Below are positions 53,251 to 64,000 of a stretch of 64,000 nt of DNA, piece by piece. Within the stretch, counting starts at the first letter, position 1; each line of letters opens with the position of its first letter. Below the pieces are notes generated by a model. It was not told the origin of the DNA, did not search any database, and saw only the letters and a program-made list of their open reading frames with translations. Made by a program: the position numbers and the translations under genes. This DNA is from Diprion similis (Eukaryota; Arthropoda; Insecta; Hymenoptera; Diprionidae): positions 5,518,001 through 5,582,000 of the forward strand of contig NC_060112.1 of assembly GCF_021155765.1 (NCBI RefSeq), read 5' to 3'.

Positions 53251-54610
53251 TCATTTCATATTTTATTGTAAAATTTTCCTCTACAATCAGAGTGTGACCC
53301 AGAAATTCCGAATCACCAATCGTTACATTCGTTATATAAATATTAAAACATCATAGCTCATACATGCAACTTTCGAAAACGACGCTCCTCCATATTCTTT
53401 CTCTCACGGTATCCAACGACGATTCATTCTTTAAAGACGCACCAGTCCGCTCTCGTTAGCCATAAATAATTTATTCTAAATCTCTTACAGTCATTTATCC
53501 ATTTATCCATCTATTTCCTCCATTGTCATCTAGTTTTTTCTCTTTTTTTCTTCTTTGTGTTTGTATACTTTTTTTTTCATCCTTATGTTTTTTGGTTTAT
53601 TAGTTTTTTTTTCAATTTTTTTCCCTTACACCAGTTTTCTAACTTTTCTCAATACTAAACTGAATAACGGTAAGAAAAGCAAAGACAAGAGGAGAGAGAT
53701 AGAGAGGAAACAAAAAAAATAACAATAAAAAAAATTGTATATTGCTCTTCTCAACGAGTGTTATATGATAATTGTTAATAACGGAAAACTCAGAGAAGTT
53801 GAAATATTGTTCCTATCTAAAATTATATTCATTTTCCTTAGTAAAATGCCTGTTTGGCATCATTTCATGTTTCAATTACACACATCATGTGTACATATAA
53901 TGTACAATTTTTGTCACCGAATTAGAATTACGAATAAGAGACATCCAATACGAGACGGAAATAATAAGATCCTTATTTAATAGTCATCATTATAGAAAAA
54001 TAATACGAATCTGTGTGATTTAATATTGGGAATAATTTGCTAATCATCATTATCTCATATTATATATACCACGCGATTCTAGTTTACATGGTATAATTGG
54101 ATATTTTGCGTATGCTTATACTTAATTACTTTTTTTTCTTGACTTGGCTATCAAAATCTCTGAAAATCATTGAAAAAATAATCATTAATCGTTGCTCACA
54201 TAATTCAATACTATAAATATACGTGGATACCTACAAACATAAAATTGACGACAACTGCGAAACTCTAGTGTTACCCGACAACGTGAGGAGTGCTTTATTT
54301 TCTTATTTTTTTTTTCTATGCAGATCTTAAATTCCACATCCCTGTATTTTTTCGAACTTTATTGCAAACTTTTTTCTCGACCGGTATTTCTTTCATAATC
54401 TTTTTCTCACGATCGTAAATTTGGGCCAATTTGATTAGTCATTTTGTTACTTCATGGTAACATTTCAGACACTCAACAATGGTTGAATATTACATTCAGT
54501 ACATCGGAAGTTCATAATTGGGGAAACTTGGTTCTTTTCTGTTTTCCGAGCCTGTGCTGCATGAATACTTTTTGTAGTCGTATTATGTAAAATGGATAAA
54601 TCCTACCTTA
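53251..54610. other. AT-rich intergenic or 3' UTR DNA between convergent Blimp-1 and FAM76
   Basis: No gene is recognised. TTTATT words near 54293 and 54357 could serve as minus-strand poly(A) signals for the FAM76 gene. Confidence 0.5.
54293..54298 (-). terminator. Candidate poly(A) signal (AATAAA on minus strand) for FAM76
   Basis: TTTATT on the plus strand about 315 bp past the FAM76 stop codon. Several alternatives exist nearby, so assignment is weak. Confidence 0.3.
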
Positions 54611-57079
<2,469 letters not shown>

Positions 57080-57913
57080 GTTTGTGGAGAGTGATTATGA
57101 CGAAAAAGCTGGCAAAGAAAGTTTTGTTAGATGCCCCTGATACAATAGCGCACACGTCACAGTTGTGTGTTGAATGCCGTTGGTGTAAACGCGAGCGTGG
57201 AAAAGTGTTTCTTTTTTTCCTCAACTTATGTCAAATGGAATATTATTGTATAAATATTTCTAGTGTTACTATCATCGTGCGCCCAAGTTTGTTGATATAT
57301 TCGAACAGGCAGATACGTTACGATCACTGATATTATTCTTCTTACTAAAATTGGACGTGCTGCAGGTTTTGTTTGCTCTGACTCGCGACTGCTCGCGACA
57401 ACTTCAATTTGTCGCCACCGGTTGTTGTATAGCGGAGGCCATACTGCATTCTCATAGTACGTAACTACTCCGTGACTCCAGTCATCCTGGGAAACGCCTG
57501 CAGCGCCACCACCAAGGTCACACGGAAAATTGTAAACTAGCCTTGTATAGTGGAGGCCATACTGCATTCTCATAGTACGTAACTACTCCGTGACTCCAGT
57601 CATCCTGGGAAACGCCTGCAGCGCCACCACCAAGGTCACACGGAAAATTGTAAACTAGCCTTGTATAGTGGAGGCCATACTGCATTCTCATAGTACGTAA
57701 CTACTCCGTGACTCCAGTCATCCTCGGAAACGCCTGCAGCGCCACCACTAAGGTCACACGGAAAATTGTAAACTAGCCTATACCCACGGAGATCGTAGCT
57801 ACCTCCAGTAGTAGTATATGCTCTCAGTTTGAGTCGTAAACCCGGTCGCTACAAGTTGAAAAATCTGAGGTATACTTGAAGAAATGACACAATCACTGCC
57901 TCTCTAAAATACT
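57080..57913. promoter_or_regulatory. Divergent intergenic region of FAM76 and UPF0669, candidate bidirectional promoter
   Basis: 834 bp separate the two start codons, which point away from each other. The region holds a threefold 118-bp tandem repeat (57425-57778). No clear TATA box was identified for either side. Shared promoter use is inferred from spacing only. Confidence 0.5.
57425..57778. repeat. Three tandem copies of a 118-bp unit
   Basis: Copies start at 57425, 57543 and 57661 with the word TTGTATAG and are nearly identical. Differences seen are AGCGGAGG in copy 1 against AGTGGAGG in copies 2 and 3, and two substitutions in copy 3 (CCTCGG for CCTGGG; CCACTAAGG for CCACCAAGG). High identity means recent expansion. 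Each unit contains TGACTCCAGTCA-like and CGCCTGCAGCGCC words. Confidence 0.95.
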
Positions 57914-58932
57914 ATGAAGAAAAAATTTGCCATATTACTTTTGGTAAGTGGTCGGAATATTTTCTTAACTGCTGTTTTTAATTCGATACTAATTTGTTGT
58001 TCCTCTACATTTTTCGTATTTTTCTCTTGTTTGAGGTTAGTTTGATATTCGGATCCTAATCCAGCCCTAGGATTTTATTTCAATGATCTGGTGGAAGCTG
58101 AATGGTTTTCCTTGTCAAAATTCCCTGTTATAAGAATTTTTACTGTTATTATTAAATCTACAACTTATTCTTTTTGTTATTGTAGGTTGTTTACTTCCAG
58201 GCCAGTTTAGCCTGTGTCTCAGGAACAGATGAACACCTCCTACACTTTGTCACCGACGACGTGCCTTCAGGATCTTATAAATATTACAGCCTGATGTATG
58301 ACGGACTTATCAAGATACAGTTGACTTCTCAGTGCGTAAATTTTTTGTATACCCTTACAGAAGAAAAATAATTTCCCTTTTAAACCTATTTTCAACTCTC
58401 TAGGAGCGGAGACGCTGATCTTTACATTTCGCAAACAACTACCAAACCCACCTACGAGCCAGAACATTTCTGCCTTCGTTCAGCCACCTGTGGTGAAGAT
58501 ATCATTTTCATACCAAAAAGGTACGATATATGAAAAAATGAAGATTAATTTAATTTTTATACAATCGTTCAGTCTACTGGCGTAACATGTGTATCTATAG
58601 GTTTTTCTTCTGTTTTCTTTACCAGCTTCAAGAGGCCCGTGGGAATCGGTGTATATGGTCATCCCTCTCACGATATTAGCAAATATTCCCTTTCGGTCTA
58701 TCAGCTCTCCGTTCCCCCTGACGAAGGAGAAATTGAGAGTACATATAGATCAGAGGATAGTTTGCACAAAGATTATACCCCTAAGGTGGGTAACTCTCAT
58801 CAGTGTTACTTCTGTTACTTTATAATCTCCTCAATAATTCTAAATCTCATTTTCTAGAAAGAAAGACCTTCATTTGCCGTCGCGCTGCTATGGTCGTTAA
58901 TTGATATTCTGTTTCAAGTTTTCTTTTTGTGA
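57914..58932 (+). CDS. UPF0669 (C6orf120-like) small secreted protein
   Basis: Coding exons are 57914-57943, 58186-58331, 58404-58520, 58626-58785 and 58858-58932; phases join to give 175 aa. An N-terminal signal peptide is clear (MKKKFAILLLVVYFQASLAC). The body matches the UPF0669 family: VPSGSYKYYSLMYDGLIKIQL, SGDADLYIS, the TCGEDIIFIP segment, and RPVGIGVYGHPSHDISKYSL. The last exon encodes a hydrophobic tail (FAVALLWSLIDILFQVFFL) that could be a GPI-attachment signal or a membrane anchor. Human C6orf120 is described as a secreted glycoprotein; molecular function is unknown. The stop codon lies 26 bp before the XPF start codon. I noticed no AATAAA between this stop and about 60850, so its mRNA may extend into XPF. 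Confidence 0.93.
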
Positions 58933-58958
58933 CCTAAATTAGATAGCACATATCCGCT

Positions 58959-61900
58959 ATGTTGGAATACGAGAATCAAATGTTCTTGGACATACTCCAT
59001 GATGATGGTCTAGTTGTCTGTGCCAAGTAAGCATTAATTGATACAAACACTTTGAATTGTGTAAAAAATTGGCAATGTAATTTGTATTATTTTATTTGCA
59101 GGGGACTTGGAATTGAGAATGTTTTCATAAACATACTGAAAGTCTACTTGGATCCTGGTAATTTGGTTATTGTGCTTGGCACAAATGACCATGACGAATG
59201 CTACTTCATCAATAGACTCGAAAGCTTAGGTGTGAAATTTTTGCCTCGTGTCATTACAGCTCAGTTCCCGGCTAATGAGAGGTAATAGCAATGTAATTTT
59301 AGCTCTAATTTGGTTTACATAAACTATAACAAAACATAATATTGCATTGTGCACTAACGAATAACTTCTGATTTTGTAACGTAGGGAGTTGATGTATCTA
59401 GATGGAGGCGTTCTCTTTGTTTCGGGTAGAATATTCGTGGTGGATCTGTTGAAAAATCGTGTGCCGCTAAAGTTGGTGACCGGAATATTGGTTTACAGAG
59501 CCCACAATATACTAAATTCGTTTCAGGAAGCCTTTGCCCTTCGCTTGTACAGGCAAAACAATAAGGTAGCAATCACTAAACCAAACAAGTAATTCAATTC
59601 AAAGTGATCTAATACAAAATTACAATTTACAGACTGGATTTATCAAGGCATTCACCAATTCTGCATTGGCATTCACTGTCGGATTTGCTCAAGTTGAAAG
59701 AGTGATGAAAAGTTTATTCGTCAAGCAGCTATATCTTTGGCCTCGGTTTCACGCGCTCGTTAGCAACAGTTTATCAAAATCAAAGGTGGGTCATAGAATT
59801 GTCGGATATAACTTTATTTCTATTTTACATATCTTTCATCTGTTACTACAGCCAGAAGTAATCGAACTCCATGCAAAACTCACACCAAAGATGTTAAATA
59901 TACAAATTGCGCTTTTAGACGTCATGAACTATACTGTTAACGAATTGAAGAGGATTAACAAATATGTAAGCTTTACTTTTTTCATACAATGCTTCGTATT
60001 ATTTCCAACTTTTTCCTACCGCGGATTTTTTCAACTAACATCAACTCATTACAGTTAGAGCTGGATGACGTCACAGTTGAAAATGTAATAGCAAAAAAAT
60101 TTCACAAGCTCCTACAGCACCAACTGGACCCGATATGGCATCAACTTAGCTTTAAGACTAAACAATTGGTTGCCGATCTCAAAACCTTACGATCGCTTCT
60201 TGTGTGAGTGATTCAGAAAATTCATAAATTACCTAATAGTATCTTTTTCGATCACTACTCCAACTTCGTGAACTATTTCCTTCCGCAGGTCCTTGAATCA
60301 TGAGGATTCCGTTTCTTTTTACGCGACTTTGAATCGTCTACGTACTGCAGAATATGCAATGAATAGTAGCGGTTGGTTGCTACTAGATTGTGTTGAAAAT
60401 CTATTTGTATCCGGAAAGAGGAGGGTTTACAACGAAAAAGATGGTAATATGTGTGACAGAAATTTTTAGGAATTCGCTAGCGTCTACAGTACAAATAATC
60501 AGTAATTATCGTAACTATTGAAAAGTAAGGCTTCCTAATCTCTTTTAGAGTTGAAACCGGAAGCAAGCCCTAAATGGATTGCACTGTCAGAAATTCTACG
60601 CGAAATTCAGGATAATATTAACACGAATAAAACTGATCCAGATGAGCTGCAAAAGGTCCTGGTTTTGGTTCAGGACAAAATCACGTGCAACCAACTCAAA
60701 GGCTACCTGACGATGGGCGCGGGGGAATACTTGCTCTACAGAGCGATGTCAAAACTACAACCAAGCAAAATATCAAAGCCAAAGTATGAGCAACATACCT
60801 GAATTGAGCAATGGGTTGATGATTTCTACCATTGCTCTTAGTAACTAGAAATTAATAAACGTTGATTAACTTCATCAAGTTTTTACATTTTTTTATCATC
60901 GCAGTGATCAAAACGCAGATGCTTTCCCTGCGTCTAATCTTCCACCCTCGTCTGAAGCAAACGAATCCATTGAGGACACTGCGGAAAAAGATAGTTACGT
61001 ACTGACTCTCTCACAGAAGCCTTCAAACGCTGATTGTGCTGAGCAGTTTGAAGAATGTTCGCAGGTACAGTTGTTTCCTTTTAAATGGTACTCAGTGCTT
61101 GACGTCTGTTTTAGCTGAATGTACTTTCTCAATAGCTCGATGAATTGGATCTGTCTACAATATCGAAAGTTGCACCGCTGGTTGTTATTCAATCATTGAA
61201 AAAAAATGGCGATCCAACGGCACTGCTTCAAACACTGTCTGAAATGATGCCAACTTATGTGATTCTGTACTCTGCTGATATATCTGCTGTCAGACAGCTA
61301 GAAGTGAGTTATTGGACACTGAATTATCTTGTTCATCAATCAAGTTGATAGTAGTTTTCTCATTTCAAACAACAGAACCTCTAAACCTCATGTTATCATG
61401 ATCATTATTTTACAATTACAGATATAGATTTAGATTTAGAATTTTACTATCCATCTAATTCTTTTTTTCCAGGTCTACCAAAGCAATAATCCTTCCATTA
61501 AACTAAAAGTTTTTTTCCTAATTTACGGTGGTTCAGTCGAGGAACAAGCATATCTGACGTCATTGCGCAGGGAAAAGGAGGCTTTCAATATGCTCATTAA
61601 TACGAAAGCTGTAAGTTAGACTCCAGACTGAAGCAGAGTTAATTTGATTCTACAGATTCTATCTACATTTCCACTACTTGGCGTAAAAAAAAAGTAAAAC
61701 ACTTCACTTCGTTTTTCATTTCAGACAATGGTTGTGTCTGAGGATCAAGACGGCAAAACTGACGAATGCCAGACGTTAGTAAGAGGCACCAGTGGCCCGG
61801 TAGCAGATGCCGAGAACACACGCAAAGGTGGCGTGCAAGAAGATGTTCCTAGATTGGTGGAGAAAATAATTGTAGACATGAGGGAATTCAGGAGCGAATT

Positions 61901-63051
61901 ACCTGCACTTATACATAAAAGGGGAATAGAGATTGAACCAGTCACTCTTTTGGTGAGCTTCTTATTTAACGTTTATTATTTCTTTGTATAGTACAACCGA
62001 CGATGAAATTTTGGAGAGCGAACGAAGTTCAACTTGGATACATGTTCATCTTTATTACAGATCGGCGATTACATTTTATCACCAGAAATTTGCGTTGAGA
62101 GAAAGAGTATATCGGATTTAATTGGCTCGCTAAACTCTGGAAGGCTGTATAATCAGGCAGTTGCCATGACTCGTCACTATGCCAAGCCCATGCTACTTAT
62201 AGAGTTTGATCCGAACAAGCCATTCTGCTTCCAGGTTCGTCGCGTGTCATTAATTCTTGATAAAAAATTTAGGGAATACTTTGTAAAGAAACTTCGTACT
62301 CGAATTCGATCATGAATTTTGTACAATTCGTATAATTTTACAGAATAACTATTTTCTCAGTGCGGATACAAAAAGCAGCGAAGTTACAGCAAAACTTCAA
62401 TTGCTTACTCTACATTTTCCAAAGTTGAAATTAATTTGGTCACCCAGCCCAAGCGCTACGTCACAATTATTTGAAGAGCTCAAGGTGAAAAAATACTTGC
62501 TGTTTAGCTTGTCCTGTATTCAAAACTATTTTATCAATTTAAAAAGAATTTCATTTCATTAACTCATGAATGATATGTATTCACAGAAAGACAGAGCACA
62601 GCCGGACGCGTTGAAGGCGGCACAAATTGGAGTAGAAGAAAACGTAGACGAAGAATTCATTGTTGATAAATATAACAAGATTCAAGATCTTGTGTCGAAA
62701 CTCCCAGGTGTCAACTCGAAGAACATCAGAGCATTGCTGAATAAAGGAGAATCGCTGGATCATCTTATCACGTTGTCTCAGGTGATATATTTGTAAATTA
62801 TAAATCTTAATTCAAATGTTGCACTGTCCTTTATATATCAATTAGTTGGACCAAAATTTCATGTTTTCATTCTATCTTTATTTCCATTGCAGGCGGAGTT
62901 GACTGAAATACTAGGTAACAGCGGAGATGCTCAACTTTTACATGATGCATTACACAAGAGAAACACGTTGAAGGAAGAGCTGCCCGCTAGTCGAAGTGGT
63001 CGAGGTGGATCAAAAGTTCGAGGGAGAGGATTATTCCGTAAAAAGAAATAG
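58959..63051 (+). CDS. ERCC4: DNA repair endonuclease XPF (ERCC4; mei-9 orthologue), 16 exons
   Basis: This is the catalytic subunit of the ERCC1-XPF nuclease, which cuts 5' of lesions in nucleotide excision repair and acts in crosslink repair. Exons: 58959-59026, 59102-59281, 59385-59565, 59633-59785, 59852-59965, 60055-60203, 60289-60443, 60549-60783, 60905-61064, 61136-61303, 61473-61610, 61725-61952, 62061-62234, 62344-62484, 62587-62781 and 62893-63051. Phases join throughout: 865 aa, against 916 in human. The N-terminal half is the degenerate helicase module ([65 protein letters not shown]). The nuclease motif is [19 protein letters not shown], with D646, E656, R657, K658 and D662 as expected active-site residues. 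The C-terminus (about 775-850) has the tandem helix-hairpin-helix used to bind ERCC1 and DNA ([23 protein letters not shown]), then a basic tail. The ATG matches the conserved LLEYE start in human XPF. Confidence 0.98.
60853..60858 (+). terminator. Intronic AATAAA within XPF (intron 8)
   Basis: The first AATAAA that I noticed on the plus strand downstream of the UPF0669 stop codon lies inside XPF intron 8 (60784-60904). It could end upstream-initiated or truncated transcripts; function is unproven. Confidence 0.25.
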
Positions 63052-63342
63052 ACCAATATCTAATTAAAAACGAGCTTTAAATTTATACTTATTTATTTTA
63101 TTAGTAAATCTCAATGTTTTATCAATCATAGATTGTATCTTCGATCTACGATACATGTAAATATATTCCGCAATTAGTGTATAAATTTGCATCACAGCGT
63201 TATGTTCAGAATGTTTATTATCTATAACTTTTTACTTTTATAAAATTACTACAAGTTGTCCCAACACGTAGAAATTTAATCTATTGAGATACTTTGATTT
63301 TTTATTTCTGTTTTGTCTTGTTCGTAAAAGAGTAAACAAAGG
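63052..63342. other. Convergent 3' region between XPF and the minus-strand gene
   Basis: 291 bp between the two stop codons. A plus-strand ATTAAA lies at about 63063 for XPF. TTTATT words near 63089-63093 and 63301 offer minus-strand AATAAA signals for the opposing gene, so the 3' UTRs probably overlap. Confidence 0.5.
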
Positions 63343-64000
63343 TCATTCGTCACCCATCATAGCTTCGGAGGCTATTTCTGAATCCTCTGGATCCTTTCCG
63401 ACTTCAACTGCGTGTAACAAGGCTTCTTTCAGTATTTCTTCGACGAGTGACATACCATCCGGCGTCACTAATCCTTCGGTAATCTTTTTCACTTCTTCAC
63501 TACACCAAATTAAACATTTTTCAATTACATTTCAATTTCTTTTTTCTCAGTAGCATTGTCCGCATTATTCTTCGACTGAAATACCTCAAAAACACTTTTT
63601 GGCAATCTTCTTGTTCGTGGAGCTCCCTACTTTTGATAGGTTCAACTCTGGCAAGAGCTGCAGATGCAACCTCGCACGCCAGTTCAAGAATCCATTGCGC
63701 CGTACCCACACCATCCATCGACATTCGTTCCAAATTTGCCTAAGGTATGAATTTAGAACTGATATTGTACCGCATAGCGCGAAATTTTCCGTATCATTTC
63801 AGCTTACTTCATCGTCACAGGCATTCAAGGCACGGGCAACAATTTCTTTACCAACTCCGCATATGAGGGCTAATTTTTCCTCGTCGCTCGATGTTGCAAA
63901 GTCAAATGAAAATTCTGCGCTCTCTCCTGTTTCGTAACCAGGGCAAACCTGGTTCATATCTATATTCACCTCTGTAGCTGGACTCACCTTCTGCCTTTCT
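63343..64000 (-). CDS. Unrecognised protein gene, C-terminal part (runs off the window)
   Basis: Three linked minus-strand coding exons are visible: the upstream end beyond or near 64000 down to 63808, then 63739-63585, then 63499-63343 with a TGA stop. Splice sites are GAA|gtaagc with tag|GCA, and AG|gtattt with tag|TGAA; phases join. The product is acidic and helical, with the segments CPGYETGESAEFSFDF, EEKLALICGVGKEIVARAL, GTAQWILELACEVASAAL and LVEEILKEALLHAVEVGK, and an acidic end EASEAMMGDE-like (read from 63370 leftward). I do not recognise the family. The leftmost donor, codon continuity and amphipathic composition support a real gene. Whether the first visible exon starts at about 63990 (cag|AAGGTGAG) or continues beyond the window is unclear. 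Confidence 0.7.

Overview
This is a window of animal nuclear DNA, almost certainly from an insect. It is AT-rich with GC-rich islands and has short GT-AG introns, many microsatellites and no bacterial-style operons. Conserved proteins with insect-like divergence point to a holometabolous insect. A hymenopteran such as a sawfly is my best guess, but that is an inference and I have run no database comparison. Exon models were built by eye from open frames, splice sites, reading-phase continuity and recalled protein families.

Layout. At the left end (62-2096, +) is a complete seven-exon pyridoxal kinase gene of 296 codons. It is followed by about 39.8 kb without any recognisable protein gene (2097-41933). 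That stretch is mostly AT-rich but has CpG-rich islands near 6.1, 9.2, 12.5, 14.1, 24.4-25.7, 31.9, 34.6, 36.3 and 39.8 kb. It also holds several foldback elements, a pair of related dispersed repeats in opposite orientation, and many simple repeats. It sits upstream of Blimp-1 (PRDM1 orthologue; coding exons 41934-49062, +) and probably holds its 5' noncoding exons, promoters and enhancers.

Downstream of Blimp-1 is about 5.5 kb of very AT-rich sequence that is its probable 3' UTR plus intergenic DNA. Then comes a compact cluster. A FAM76-family gene (54611-57079, -) diverges from a UPF0669/C6orf120-type secreted protein gene (57914-58932, +), with a threefold 118-bp tandem repeat between them. 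The UPF0669 stop codon lies only 26 bp upstream of the start codon of XPF/ERCC4 (58959-63051, +; 16 exons, 865 aa). The window ends inside an unrecognised minus-strand gene (63343 to beyond 64000) that converges on XPF.

How the genes relate. They do not form one pathway. They cover vitamin B6 salvage, a developmental transcription repressor, a nuclear FAM76 protein, a small secreted protein and a DNA-repair endonuclease. The most interesting signals are structural. Blimp-1 contains a 123-nt intron that is stop-free and a multiple of three, so it can be spliced or retained in frame. UPF0669 and XPF are so close that a shared or overlapping transcript is likely. The 118-bp triplicate fills part of a divergent promoter. 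Several previously unlabelled foldback elements are visible. I saw no tRNA, rRNA, CRISPR array or intact transposase gene.
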